Shown here piece by piece: positions 50,772-59,849 of a DNA stretch of 64,000 bases. The DNA comes from an uncultured Craurococcus sp. GTDB lineage: Bacteria; Pseudomonadota; Alphaproteobacteria; Acetobacterales; Acetobacteraceae. A program made the position numbers and the translations under genes. How positions within the stretch are numbered: the stretch's first letter is position 1; each line of letters starts with the position of its first letter. The stretch covers positions 62,001-126,000 of the forward strand of contig CADCTD010000049.1 in the NCBI GenBank assembly GCA_902805545.1, given 5' to 3'. The notes below the pieces were generated by a model. The model searched no databases. It had not been told where the DNA came from and saw only the letters and a program-made list of their open reading frames with translations.

Positions 50772-52012
50772 GCGGCGAGGAAGTCGAGCGCCGTCAGGGC
50801 ATGGACCTGGGCGACCTGGCGCAACTCCTCCACCAGCACGTATTCGTCGGCGCCGCCCATGTTGTGGGGTGTCGGGCCGTAGACGATGGTCGGCAGGCCC
50901 GCCATGCGGAACCAGCGGGCATCGGAGCCGCCGACGCGCATGTTGATGGCGCAGGGGGTCCCGAGGATGTCCGTCGCGGCCGAGGCGGCGCGGCGGACCA
51001 GCTCGTGCTCCGGGTCCGTGTGGTTCGGCTCGAAGCGGCGGAGGATGCGCCAGGCGATGCCGTCGCGCCCGTCGAGCGCGGCGGAGAGCGCCGCCTCGGC
51101 CGTGGCGCAGCCGAGGCCGATCGGCAGGCGGATGTCGATGCCGGCTCGGGCGCTGGCGGGGACGAGGTTGGTCGAGGTGCCGCCCTCGATACGGCCGATA
51201 TTCACCGTGACGCTGCCGAGCACCTCGGCCTCGCCGGCGCCGGAGAGCGGTTCGGAGATGGGGCGCGCGGCGGCGATGGCGGCGGTGACGGCGGGCGGGG
51301 CCTCCGGGCGCAGCGCGCGCAGGCCGCGCACCGCGTCCAGGGCGGCGCAAAGGCGGTCGAGGGCGTTGATGCCGAGATGGACATGGGCGCCGTGGCTGGC
51401 GCGGCCCTCGGCCTCGACCTCGATCCAGAGGAAGCCCTTCTCGCCGAAGCGCAGCACGCGGGGGCTGCCGGCATCGCCGATGATGACGGCATCGCCGGTG
51501 GCTTCGGGGACGTGGTCCATCAGCCATTTCGTGCCGAGCGGGCCCATCGATTCCTCGTCGCCGGCGAGGGTCAGCACGGCCTCGCCGCGCCAGAGGGCCG
51601 GATGGGCGGCGAGCAGTGCGAGGGCGGTGATGGAGGCGGCGATGCCGCCCTTCATGTCGGCGGTGCCGCGGCCGTAGAGCCGCCCGCCGCGCAGCAGGCC
51701 GCCGAGCGGGGGGACGGACCAGGGCAGGGCCTCGTTCACCGGATAGGTGTCGAGATGGCCGTTGAAGACCAGGCGGCGGCCGGGGGCATGGCCCCTCACC
51801 CGGGCAACCAGGTTGGTGACCTGGTCGGAGGTCGGGTGGAGGGAGATCTCGGCCGCTGGGATGAGGTCGCCGATCAGCCGGGCGGCCGCCTCGGCGCAGG
51901 CGCGGACATCGCCGGGCGGGTTTGAGGACGGGATGGCGACCAACGCCCGGGTCAGGGCGACGACGCGATCCTCGCAGGCGGCGGCCTCGGCGGCGAATGC
52001 GGTACGGCTCAT
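50768..52012 (-). CDS. M20 family peptidase (ArgE/DapE type)
   Basis: Zinc hydrolase of 414 residues. Metal ligands lie in VFNGHLDTYPV, GRGTADMKGG, AGDEESMGPLGT and the last His in PTPHNMGGADEYV. The dimerisation domain has RASHGAHVHLGINAL. Its pattern matches ArgE/DapE-like deacylases that cleave N-acyl amino acids. The ATG overlaps the amine oxidase stop, and its stop overlaps the exporter start. An oxidase, a deacylase and an exporter together suggest processing of an acylated amine or amino acid, by inference. Confidence 0.9.
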   Translation of the reverse strand: MSRTAFAAEAAACEDRVVALTRALVAIPSSNPPGDVRACAEAAARLIGDLIPAAEISLHPTSDQVTNLVARVRGHAPGRRLVFNGHLDTYPVNEALPWSVPPLGGLLRGGRLYGRGTADMKGGIAASITALALLAAHPALWRGEAVLTLAGDEESMGPLGTKWLMDHVPEATGDAVIIGDAGSPRVLRFGEKGFLWIEVEAEGRASHGAHVHLGINALDRLCAALDAVRGLRALRPEAPPAVTAAIAAARPISEPLSGAGEAEVLGSVTVNIGRIEGGTSTNLVPASARAGIDIRLPIGLGCATAEAALSAALDGRDGIAWRILRRFEPNHTDPEHELVRRAASAATDILGTPCAINMRVGGSDARWFRMAGLPTIVYGPTPHNMGGADEYVLVEELRQVAQVHALTALDFLAA

Positions 52013-53274
52013 CCGGGAAGCGTAGCGGATAAAGCCTCGGCTGCCGCCATGCCGCTCGCCCAGGCGCCGCCGACCGTGCCGGCATAGCGGGTGTGGCAGG
52101 CCTCGCCGGCGAAGCGGATGCGGCCATCGGCGGGGCGGGCTTCGGCCAGCGCGGCCCGCGCGCCGGCGGCGCCAGGGCGGGCATAGGTATAGGCGCCGAG
52201 GAAGAGCGGGTTCTCGCCCCAATCCGTGGCGACGGCCCTGCCGGAAAAGGCGCGGGCGACCTCGGCCGGGCCGAAATACCGGGCGAGTTCTGCGCGGGCA
52301 CAGGCCTCGGCTGCGGCGGGGCCTTCGCGGGCCAGGAACCAGGCGGCATCGCCGCCGAGGAAGCCGATGGCATGGTCGCGGCCGAAGGGGCTCATCACCC
52401 AGGACATGGGGCGGTCCCCTTCCCCTTCGACGCGGCGGCCGAGGCGGGCGAAGGGACCCAGGCCGAGGCCGGCGCCGCCGCGCAGCCCGATCTTGGACAG
52501 CAGGGCCATGGGGAGGCCATGGATGGCGGCCTCCACCTCCGGCGGCAGGCCGGGGGAGAAGCGAAGGGCGCCGGAGGCCAGCACGCCGGTGGAGAGGGTG
52601 ACGATGCAGCCGCGGGCGCGGATCGTGCCGCGCGGCCCTTCCAGCGTGACATCGCGGTCGGCCCGGAGGTGGTGGATGGGAGCCAAGAGATGGATCGGCA
52701 GGCCCTCGGCGAGGCGGGCGACGAGGGTGCCGAAACCCTCCCGCACCTGCGGATTCTCGCCGTCGAGGCCGGTATCGATGTAGTCGCGGAGGCTGTTCCG
52801 CCCGGGCTCGACGCCGCATACGGTGGTGCCGAGCCAGTGGGAGACGGTGGCATCCCAATAGCCGCCACGGGGCACGGCCTCGGCGATGGGGATGTCGGGG
52901 CCGCCCTCCGCGGCGCGGGCCTCGGCCGCTGCTTCCCAGGCATCGCAGGCGGCGTCGTGGGCGGCCTTCTCCTCCGGCATCGCGGGGCGGTCGCCGATGA
53001 GGAGGATGTCGCGGCGGCGGCGCTCGCCCTCGTGAAGGGTGAAGCCGAGGCGGCGGGCGATGGGCGTCAGCGGATTGTGCTCGGCGACATGGACCCAGGA
53101 GGCGCCATGATCGAAGGGCGAGCCGAGGCTGGCGGTGTCGGTGAAGGCGCGGCCGCCGGAGCGGGTGCCGGCCTCCAGCACCAGGCAGCTCCGGCCGAGC
53201 TCGGCCAGGCGCGCGGCGGCGGCGATGCCGGCGGCGCCGGCGCCGATGATGGCGATGTCGGTCTCGGTGGGCAT
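52009..53274 (-). CDS. Flavin-containing amine oxidase
   Basis: FAD enzyme of 421 residues. The dinucleotide motif is IIGAGAAGIAAAARLAELG with LEAGTRSGGRAFT following, and the C-terminal FAD segment is RIRFAGEACHTRYAGTVGGAW. The middle LTLSTGVL-like strand appears as IVTLSTGVLASGALRFSP. The pattern is that of polyamine or monoamine oxidases. No signal peptide is evident. ATGA overlap with the MBL gene upstream and with the peptidase gene downstream. Confidence 0.92.
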   Translation of the reverse strand: MPTETDIAIIGAGAAGIAAAARLAELGRSCLVLEAGTRSGGRAFTDTASLGSPFDHGASWVHVAEHNPLTPIARRLGFTLHEGERRRRDILLIGDRPAMPEEKAAHDAACDAWEAAAEARAAEGGPDIPIAEAVPRGGYWDATVSHWLGTTVCGVEPGRNSLRDYIDTGLDGENPQVREGFGTLVARLAEGLPIHLLAPIHHLRADRDVTLEGPRGTIRARGCIVTLSTGVLASGALRFSPGLPPEVEAAIHGLPMALLSKIGLRGGAGLGLGPFARLGRRVEGEGDRPMSWVMSPFGRDHAIGFLGGDAAWFLAREGPAAAEACARAELARYFGPAEVARAFSGRAVATDWGENPLFLGAYTYARPGAAGARAALAEARPADGRIRFAGEACHTRYAGTVGGAWASGMAAAEALSATLPG

Positions 53275-54320
53275 CAGATGGTCCGGAAGCGGGCGACCTC
53301 GCTGGCCTCGACGCGCAGCCGGCCCTGGCGTTCCAGGCGGCGGAGATGGGCCAGCGTCTCGCCCACGGTGAAGCCTACCTGGCCCATCTCCTGCGCGGCG
53401 CGGGGGAAGAGGAATTGCGCGGCCTCGTAGGCGGTGAGCGGCTCGTGGCAGGCCTCGGCCAGGGCGTCGAGCCGCTCGGCATGGTGCGCGGCGAGCATGT
53501 CGAGGCGGCGGTGCAGGGTCGTGAAGGGCTCGCCATGGCTGGGCAGGACCAGCGTGTCCTCCGGCAGGGCGCGGAAGCGGTCGTTGCTGGCGAGGAAGTC
53601 GCCGAGCGGGTCGGCCTCCGGCTCGCCGGGATGCAGGCCGACATAGGGCGAGATGCGGGGCAGGATCTGGTCGGCGGAGATCAGGATGCCGCGCTCGGCG
53701 CTGTAGAGCGTCGCCATGTCGGGGGCGTGGCCGGCGCCGGTCTGCACCCGCCACTCGCTGCAGCCGATGGCGACGCTGCGGCCGTCCTTCAGCGCGTGGA
53801 AGCTGCGCGGCAGCTCGCCGACGGAGCGCTGGTAGAGGGCGCCGCGGCTTTCGACGAAGGCGAGGAAGTCGGGCGGGCAGCCGGCACGGGCATAGTGCTC
53901 GACCTGCTGCGCCATCATGTGCGGGCCGCTGTCGTACCAGAGGGCGCGGGCCATCAGCCACTCGATGCGGGTCATCATCGGCAGGATGCCGAAGCGCTCG
54001 CAGAGCCAGCCGGCAAGGCCGACATGGTCGGGATGGAAATGGGTGATGAGCAGCGCGGTTAGCGGGCGGCCGCCGAGCGCGGGTTGGGCAAGGAGCTGGT
54101 CCCAGTGGCCGCGGGTGGTGCGGCTGGCGATCGCGGTGTCGATGGCGAGCCAGCCGCCTTCATGCTCGAGCAGCCAGATGTTCACATGGCCGGGGGCGAA
54201 GGGCAGCGGCATGCGGGCGCGCAGCAGGCCGGGCTGGATGGTGCGGAGCTCGCCGGGCGGCGGGGCCTCGGGCGGCAGCGGGGCCGGGACATAGGCGGGG
54301 GGGTTGGTCTGGTCCGGCAT
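53274..54320 (-). CDS. MBL fold metallo-hydrolase
   Basis: Hydrolase of 348 residues. The binuclear zinc motif is LITHFHPDHVG, with later ligands in TGAGHAPDM (His), ISADQILPRI (Asp) and LPSHGEPF (His). A C-terminal winged-helix-like domain (VGETLAHLRRLERQGRL) is as in LACTB2/thioesterase-like members. It opens the four-gene unit; its stop overlaps the amine oxidase start. The substrate is unknown, possibly a thioester or lactone. Confidence 0.92.
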   Translation of the reverse strand: MPDQTNPPAYVPAPLPPEAPPPGELRTIQPGLLRARMPLPFAPGHVNIWLLEHEGGWLAIDTAIASRTTRGHWDQLLAQPALGGRPLTALLITHFHPDHVGLAGWLCERFGILPMMTRIEWLMARALWYDSGPHMMAQQVEHYARAGCPPDFLAFVESRGALYQRSVGELPRSFHALKDGRSVAIGCSEWRVQTGAGHAPDMATLYSAERGILISADQILPRISPYVGLHPGEPEADPLGDFLASNDRFRALPEDTLVLPSHGEPFTTLHRRLDMLAAHHAERLDALAEACHEPLTAYEAAQFLFPRAAQEMGQVGFTVGETLAHLRRLERQGRLRVEASEVARFRTI

Positions 54321-54437
54321 CCGGCGCTCCCGTTGGGCAGGAAGGATAGGTCGCTATCGGTTGCCTTGTCGATGCAGCGCTTGCATCGTGGGGGTGTTCG
54401 GCCGGTATGCTCGCCTGCTTTGAGGAAGGGGGATGGG

Positions 54438-54677
54438 ATGGCGCCGGACGTTTTCGTACTGCTGAGCGGCTGCCTTACCTTCGGGGTGCCGCTGGTCTTC
54501 GCCATCCGCGAGCTGCGCAGCCTGCGACGCGGCGGGGGCGGCGGCTGGCGACCGGAGCCGACGCCGCCACGGCCGAGCCCGGTGCCGCAGGGGGGCACCG
54601 GCAAGCCGCTGCCCGACTGCCTCATCCCGAAGCCGCTGCCGGCGCGGCCGCGCGAGCGGGAGCTGGAGCCGGTCTGA
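54438..54677 (+). CDS. Small hypothetical membrane protein
   Basis: Predicted protein of 79 residues: an N-terminal helix (VFVLLSGCLTFGVPLVFAI), a basic segment RELRSLRRGGGGGW and a proline-rich cytoplasmic tail ending in ELEPV. GAGGAAGGGGG lies upstream of the ATG. It is divergent from the MBL gene and converges on an SDR gene. No family is recognised; similar short Pro-tailed proteins are common in this group. Moderately sure that it is a real gene. Confidence 0.6.
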   Translation: MAPDVFVLLSGCLTFGVPLVFAIRELRSLRRGGGGGWRPEPTPPRPSPVPQGGTGKPLPDCLIPKPLPARPRERELEPV

Positions 54678-54725
54678 CAGTCCCCGCGACGCCGCTGCGC
54701 GTCGCCGTCGGGACCCCGGTGGTCA

Positions 54726-55487
54726 TCACAACTGCACGCCGCGGGTGAGGGCACCGTCGATCACCAGGTTGGTCCCGGTGGTGAAAGAGGAGGCAGGGCT
54801 CGCCAGGAAGACGACGCCGCGGGCGATCTCCTCGGGTGCCGCCATCCGGCCGGTCGGGTTCAGCGCCATGGCCTCGGCGAAGAGCGCGGCGTTGTTTCGC
54901 TCGATCCATTGCCAGATCCCGCCCTCGAAATAGGTGTTGCCGGGCGAGACGGTGTTGGCGCGGATGCCGCGGCCGGCCAGGCGAAGGGCGAGCCCCTGCG
55001 CGTAGTGGACCAGCGCGGCCTTGAAGGCGCCGTAGGCCGGGCCGGTGAAGTCGATCTCGCGGCCGGAGACCGACGAGATGATGGTCACGGAGGCCGCCTT
55101 CGACGCCTCCAGATGCGGCAGCGCGGCGTTGACCACGCGGATCGTGTGCATCAGGTCGGTCTCGAAGCCGCGGCGCCAGGCCTCCTCGCTGTCATCGACC
55201 GCGAGCGCCGAGACATTGGCGACGACCATGTCGATGCCGCCGAGGGCCGTGGCGCTGGCGGCAATCCAGGCTTCGAGCGCCGGCCTGTCGGCGACGTCCA
55301 CCGCCTGGCCGAAAGCCGTCACCCCCTTCGCCTCGAGCGCGGCGACGGTCGCCGCGACCTCCGCCGCATCGCGGGCGCAAAGGGCGACATGGGCGCCTTC
55401 CGCGGCGAAGAGCTCGGCGCAGCGGCGGCCGATGCCCTTGCTGCCGCCGGTGACGATGGCCCTGAGGCCCTTGAGACCGAGATCCAT
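54726..55487 (-). CDS. SDR family oxidoreductase
   Basis: Classical short-chain dehydrogenase of 253 residues. It shows VTGGSKGIGRRCA, VVANVSALA (in place of NNAG), the catalytic Ser in ISSVSG and YGAFK as the Tyr-x3-Lys pair. AGGAG precedes the start at 55487. The MFS carrier gene upstream ends 38 bases before this start, and the two may be co-transcribed. The substrate is unknown. Confidence 0.9.
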   Translation of the reverse strand: MDLGLKGLRAIVTGGSKGIGRRCAELFAAEGAHVALCARDAAEVAATVAALEAKGVTAFGQAVDVADRPALEAWIAASATALGGIDMVVANVSALAVDDSEEAWRRGFETDLMHTIRVVNAALPHLEASKAASVTIISSVSGREIDFTGPAYGAFKAALVHYAQGLALRLAGRGIRANTVSPGNTYFEGGIWQWIERNNAALFAEAMALNPTGRMAAPEEIARGVVFLASPASSFTTGTNLVIDGALTRGVQL

Positions 55488-55524
55488 GCCGCCTCTCCTG
55501 GCGCTGGTGCGGCGACAGGTTCGG

Positions 55525-56736
55525 TCAGCGCATCGGCCGGCGCAACGCCCAGAAGGCAACCGATCCGGTCACATAGGCCGCGATCGAGAGCAGGAAGGCG
55601 ATGCGGTAGCTGGCGGTGAGGTCGAAGATCCATCCTGCCGCCCAGGAGCCGATGGCAGCCCCGAGGCCGGAGCCGATGGTGATGACGCCGAGGATGGTGC
55701 CGAGACGCGGCCCGGGGAAGAGATCGGCCGTCTTCGCGGTGATGGCCGGGCCGCGGGCGCCCCAGGTGAAGCCGAAGCCGCAGGCGTGCAGCCAGAGCAG
55801 CAGGTGCTGGTCGGGCGAGGTGATCAGCAGCGCGCAGATCACGCCGAGGATGGAGATGCCGTAGGCGAGCAGCGCCGAGGCCTCGCGGCCGATATAGTCG
55901 GACAGCGTGCCGGTCAGGATCACGCCGGGAAAGGCAAGGAAGCTCCCCATGCCGAGCACGCCGGCGGCATAGAGCGGGTCGAAGCCGATATCGACGGCGA
56001 AGGCGATCTGGTGCAGCGAGACCAGGAAGCTGCCGATGCTCGTGCACATGTAGACGAGGAAGAGCAGCCAGAAGGCGCGGGTGCGGATCGCCTCGGCGAG
56101 GGTCCAGTGGCGCGGGGCCGCGGTGGCGGCGCCCTCGGCCGCAGCGGGAATCTCCGGGCTGCGGCGGAAGATGGCGGCGAGCGGCAGGATCAGCGCGGCC
56201 ATCGCTGCGGCGGCCGCCAGGTAGGCGCCTCGCCAGCCGAGGCCGATGATCAGCACCTGGCTGGCCGGCGCCGAGAGCGCGCGGCCAAAGGCATTGGCCG
56301 ATTGCAGCACGGAGACGGCCATGCCGCGCTGGCGGTGGAAGATGCGCGAGACGAGGGGAACAAAGACCAGCAGGCCGAGGCAGTTGGCACCGATGGTCAT
56401 AACCACGCCGTAGAGGAAGACCACCTGCCAGAGCTCGGTGGCGAAGGCGCTGCCGAAGAGGCCGATCGCCAGCAGGCAGCCGCCGAGCAGCACGCAGCGC
56501 CGGGCGCCGAGGCGGTCCACGAGGCTGCCGACCAGCGGCGCGCTGGCGCCGCCGACGAGCTGGCCGATGGAATAGGCGAGCGAGCTCTCCGCCCGCGACC
56601 AGCCGAATTCGGCGACGAAGGCGAGCAGGAAGACGGTGTACGAATGCATCAGGCTGGCGCCGACCGTGAAGGCCGCGAAGGCGCCGGCGAGCATCAGCCA
56701 GGCCTGGCGGGAGGGTCTCTCGGCATGGGCTGGCAT
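55525..56736 (-). CDS. MFS transporter
   Basis: Major-facilitator carrier of 403 residues with twelve helices. The loop 2-3 motif reads GSLVDRLGARRCVLLGG and the second half repeats it as GTLSDYIGREASALLAYG. The layout resembles the monocarboxylate/oxalate-formate group (AEFGWSRAESSLAYSIGQ). Uptake of an organic acid is likely. It is upstream of the SDR gene on the minus strand. Confidence 0.92.
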   Translation of the reverse strand: MPAHAERPSRQAWLMLAGAFAAFTVGASLMHSYTVFLLAFVAEFGWSRAESSLAYSIGQLVGGASAPLVGSLVDRLGARRCVLLGGCLLAIGLFGSAFATELWQVVFLYGVVMTIGANCLGLLVFVPLVSRIFHRQRGMAVSVLQSANAFGRALSAPASQVLIIGLGWRGAYLAAAAAMAALILPLAAIFRRSPEIPAAAEGAATAAPRHWTLAEAIRTRAFWLLFLVYMCTSIGSFLVSLHQIAFAVDIGFDPLYAAGVLGMGSFLAFPGVILTGTLSDYIGREASALLAYGISILGVICALLITSPDQHLLLWLHACGFGFTWGARGPAITAKTADLFPGPRLGTILGVITIGSGLGAAIGSWAAGWIFDLTASYRIAFLLSIAAYVTGSVAFWALRRPMR

Positions 56737-56784
56737 CGCGCCATGCTGCGGCGGCCGGGTGGCACGGTCAATTGGGGCAGTCGC

Positions 56785-57411
56785 TCAGCCGCAGCCGTGG
56801 AAGCCGCCGCCGGGGATGGGCGCCAGGGCCAGGATGCCGAGCAGGGTGAAGCCCCCCTCGCCTCCCGGCTCGATGACGAGGGCGGCACCTTCCGGGAAGG
56901 CCTCGCCGGCGACGCGGGAGCCGACCACCATGATCGCCGGCGTGCGATGGCCGACCAGGACGCGGTTGGCGCCTTGCGGCACGGGTGCGCAGAGGAGGCG
57001 GCGATGTTCCGCCAGAACCCAGGCCAGCCGGCCGCCGGCATAGTCGTCGGCGAGCAGCGCCTCGGTGACGGCCACGCGCCCTGCGCCGAAGGCGAGCTCG
57101 GCGGTGTCGCGGGCGCGGAAGACGGGGCCGGCGAGGATCGGGGCGGCGAGCGGGATGCGCTCGGCGGCGAGGGCCTGGCCGAGGCGGGCGGCCTGCTCCC
57201 GGCCGGCCGGGGAGAGGTTGCGCTGCCCGGCGCGGTCGTCGATGCGGAAGCTGCGGTCGCAGGGCTCGCCGCGCGTATCGGCATGGCGGAGGAAGAGCAC
57301 GAGGCCGCCCTGGCGGAGCCGGGCCAGCAAGGCGGCGCCCTCCGGCGTCTCCGGTCCGTCTGCGGCTGCGAGGACCGGTGCGAGGGCGAGCAAGACACGG
57401 CGGCGGAACAT
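56785..57411 (-). CDS. Histidine phosphatase family protein, exported
   Basis: Branch 1 histidine phosphatase-like protein of 208 residues. The phosphorylated His lies in LVLFLRHADTRGEP and the second active-site His in LVGHRTPAIM. An N-terminal hydrophobic stretch (MFRRRVLLALAPVLAAADG) looks like a signal peptide. Arg in RHAD and NLSPAGREQA are conserved. It probably dephosphorylates a small molecule in the periplasm. It is divergent from the binding protein gene. Confidence 0.88.
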   Translation of the reverse strand: MFRRRVLLALAPVLAAADGPETPEGAALLARLRQGGLVLFLRHADTRGEPCDRSFRIDDRAGQRNLSPAGREQAARLGQALAAERIPLAAPILAGPVFRARDTAELAFGAGRVAVTEALLADDYAGGRLAWVLAEHRRLLCAPVPQGANRVLVGHRTPAIMVVGSRVAGEAFPEGAALVIEPGGEGGFTLLGILALAPIPGGGFHGCG

Positions 57412-57483
57412 GCAGGCCAGACGGTAGGCGAAGGCCGGGCTGCGCGGTAGAGCAGGCGGCGCGGAACATCCCGGAGGATTCAT

Positions 57484-58236
57484 ATGCGTCATCGCCTTGC
57501 GGCCCTCCTCGCCCTCTGTCTGCTGACCGGCCGAGTGGCACTGGCGGCCGAGTTGCAGGTGATGAGTGCCGGGGCGATGGAACCGGGGCTGGGGCCGGCG
57601 GTGCGGAGCTTCATCCAGGCCTCGAGCCAGGAGGTGCAGGTCCGCTACGGCACGGCGCCGATGCTGCAGCAGGCGCTGGCCGATGGGGGCGAGGCGCCGC
57701 AGCTGGTGATCGCGCCGGAGTCGCTGATGGCGGAGCTGGCGCGCGCGGGGCGGCTGGTGGGGGCGCCGGTGCCGATTGGCCGCGTCGGGGTCGGGATGGT
57801 GGCGCGGCCGGACCTCGCCTTCGCGCCGGTCACGGATGCGGAGGGGCTGCGTCGGCTGGTGACCGGGGCACAGTCGGTGGTCTTCAACCGTGCCTCGACA
57901 GGGCAGCACATGGAGCGGCTGTTCGAGCGCATGGGGCTGGCCGCGGTGGTGACGCCGAAGGCGCGGCGCTACCGCACCGGGGCGGAGGTGATGGCGCATC
58001 TGCTGCACGGGACGGGGCAGGAGATCGGCTTCGGCACGATCACCGAGATCCGCATGGTGCGGCAGCTGCGCTACCTCGGCCCGCTGCCGCCGGATGTGCA
58101 GGCCTACACGACCTACAGCGCCGCGCTGGCGCCGGGGGCGCCGGCCGCCGCGGAAGCGCTGCTGCGCTGGCTGAGCGGCCCCGAATCCCGCAGCGCCTTC
58201 GAGGCCGCTGGCATCGAGATCGCCGCTGCGCGCTGA
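57484..58236 (+). CDS. Periplasmic substrate-binding protein, ModA-like
   Basis: Solute-binding protein of 250 residues with a signal peptide ending near ALAAEL at about residue 22. The start of the mature part (LQVMSAGAMEPGLGPAVRSF) and RYGTAPMLQQAL, FNRASTGQHMERLFERMGL are like ModA/type 2 binding proteins. No permease or ATPase gene is next to it, so it is an orphan. The ligand may be molybdate-like or a small organic anion. GGAGG precedes the ATG. Confidence 0.87.
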   Translation: MRHRLAALLALCLLTGRVALAAELQVMSAGAMEPGLGPAVRSFIQASSQEVQVRYGTAPMLQQALADGGEAPQLVIAPESLMAELARAGRLVGAPVPIGRVGVGMVARPDLAFAPVTDAEGLRRLVTGAQSVVFNRASTGQHMERLFERMGLAAVVTPKARRYRTGAEVMAHLLHGTGQEIGFGTITEIRMVRQLRYLGPLPPDVQAYTTYSAALAPGAPAAAEALLRWLSGPESRSAFEAAGIEIAAAR

Positions 58237-58249
58237 CAAAACACGGGGC

Positions 58250-58307
58250 ACCAAGGGCCTTCGGGCCCTTGGTGGGTGGAGCTCGAGGAGGGCGATGCCC
58301 TCCTCGA
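58250..58307. repeat. Double-hairpin intergenic repeat, copy 2
   Basis: First hairpin has a 10-base perfect stem, ACCAAGGGCC and GGCCCTTGGT, around a TTCG tetraloop closed by C-G (58250-58273), an extra-stable type in RNA. A second hairpin has an 11-base stem, TCGAGGAGGGC and GCCCTCCTCGA, around GAT (58283-58307). It lies between converging genes. Stem sequences nearly match the copy at 49831-49887. Confidence 0.82.
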
Positions 58308-58310
58308 TCC

Positions 58311-59747
58311 TCAGAGCCCCGCCTGGCTCACGAACTTCGTGTTGAGGTAGGCCTCGATCGCCTCCGTGCCGCCCTCGGAGCCATAGCCGCTGTCCTTGAT
58401 GCCGCCGAAGGGCACCTCGGGCAGGGCGAGGCCCAGATGGTTGATCGTCATCATCCCGCTCTCGACCTTGGCGGCGATGGCATTCGCCGTCTTTGCCGAG
58501 CGGGTGAAGGCGTAGGAGGCGAGGCCGTAGGGCAGGCGGTTGGCCTCCTCCACCACCTCGTCGAACTCCCTGAAGGGCGCGATCATGGCGAGTGGGCCGA
58601 AGGGCTCCTCGTTCATCATGCGCGCTTCCTTGGTGACGCCGGTCAGCACGGTGGGCTGGTAGAAATAGCCCTTGTTGCCGATGCGCTCGCCGCCGGTATG
58701 GACCTGCGCGCCGCGCTGGCGGGCATCGGCCATCAGGCCCTCCATCCAGGGGATGCGGCGCTCATGGACGAGCGGGCCCATCTGCGTGCCCTGCTCCATG
58801 CCGTTGCCGACCTTCACCGCCTTGGCGGCCGCGACGAACTTCTCGACGAAGGGCTCGTAGTGCTTCTCCTGCACGAGGAAGCGCGTCGGGCTGACGCAGA
58901 CCTGGCCGGCATTGCGGAACTTGGCGCCTGCCAGGGTCTTCACCGCGAGGTCGAGATCGGCGTCGTCGAAGACGATGGCGGGGGCATGGCCGCCGAGCTC
59001 CATCGTGACGCGCTTCATGTGCTGGCCGGCGAGCGCCGCGAGCTGCTTGCCGACCGGGGTGGAGCCGGTGAAGGTCACCTTCTTGATGGTCGGGTGTGGG
59101 ATCAGGTACTCGCTGATCTCGGCCGGGATGCCGTAGACGAGGCCGACGACGCCCGCGGGCAGGCCGGCATCGACGAAGCAGCGGATCAGCTCGGCCGGCG
59201 AGGCCGGGGTCTCCTCCGGCGCCTTCACGATGATCGAGCAGCCGGTGGCGACGGCGGCGGAGAGCTTGCGGACGACCTGGTTGATCGGGAAGTTCCAGGG
59301 CGTGAAGGCCGCGACGGGGCCGACGGGCTCCTTCACCACGAGCTGGTAGACGCCCTCGGCGCGGGCCGGGATGACGCGGCCATAGGCGCGGCGGGCCTCC
59401 TCGGCGAACCAGTCGATGATGTCGGCGGCGGCCAGCGTCTCCATCTTCGCCTCGGGGACCGGCTTGCCCTGCTCGGCAGTCATCAGCGCGGCGATCTCGT
59501 CGGCGCGGGAGCGGAGGATGTCGGCGGCCTTGCGCATCAGCTTGGCGCGCTCGAAGGCGGACACCTTCTTCCAGGTGGCGAAGCCCTTGGCCGCGGCCCC
59601 CAGCGCCTCGTCGAGGTCGTCGGTCCCGGCATGGGCGACCTCGCCGATCACCTCCTCGGTCGCCGGGTTGATGACCTGGAGGGTCTTGCCGGAGCGGCTG
59701 CTGCGCCACTCCCCGTTGATGTGGAGCTGGACGGTCGGATAGGCCAT
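58311..59747 (-). CDS. NAD-dependent aldehyde dehydrogenase, succinate-semialdehyde type
   Basis: Aldehyde dehydrogenase of 478 residues. Catalytic Cys lies in [14 protein letters not shown] and Glu in [13 protein letters not shown]; the cofactor segments [10 protein letters not shown] and [10 protein letters not shown] are intact. The pattern is closest to succinate-semialdehyde dehydrogenases (GabD), though related semialdehydes are possible. The start at 59747 has AGGAG upstream; an in-frame ATG at 59777 lies inside a 16-base palindrome. No gabT is nearby. Confidence 0.92.
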   Translation of the reverse strand: MAYPTVQLHINGEWRSSRSGKTLQVINPATEEVIGEVAHAGTDDLDEALGAAAKGFATWKKVSAFERAKLMRKAADILRSRADEIAALMTAEQGKPVPEAKMETLAAADIIDWFAEEARRAYGRVIPARAEGVYQLVVKEPVGPVAAFTPWNFPINQVVRKLSAAVATGCSIIVKAPEETPASPAELIRCFVDAGLPAGVVGLVYGIPAEISEYLIPHPTIKKVTFTGSTPVGKQLAALAGQHMKRVTMELGGHAPAIVFDDADLDLAVKTLAGAKFRNAGQVCVSPTRFLVQEKHYEPFVEKFVAAAKAVKVGNGMEQGTQMGPLVHERRIPWMEGLMADARQRGAQVHTGGERIGNKGYFYQPTVLTGVTKEARMMNEEPFGPLAMIAPFREFDEVVEEANRLPYGLASYAFTRSAKTANAIAAKVESGMMTINHLGLALPEVPFGGIKDSGYGSEGGTEAIEAYLNTKFVSQAGL

Positions 59748-59768
59748 GGGGGTCTCCTTGGCTATTTG

Positions 59769-59784
59769 GGCGGGCATGCCCGCC
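59769..59784. promoter_or_regulatory. Perfect 16-base palindrome upstream of the aldehyde dehydrogenase
   Basis: GGCGGGCA and TGCCCGCC form a perfect palindrome 22 bases upstream of the dehydrogenase start. It may be a regulator site, but such G/C palindromes can also arise by chance in this composition. Confidence 0.3.
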
Positions 59785-59849
59785 GGTAGCGCGGCGCAAT
59801 GTGGGCCTGTCGCCGGACGGGGGCAACCCGGGGCGCCCTAGCCGCGCCG

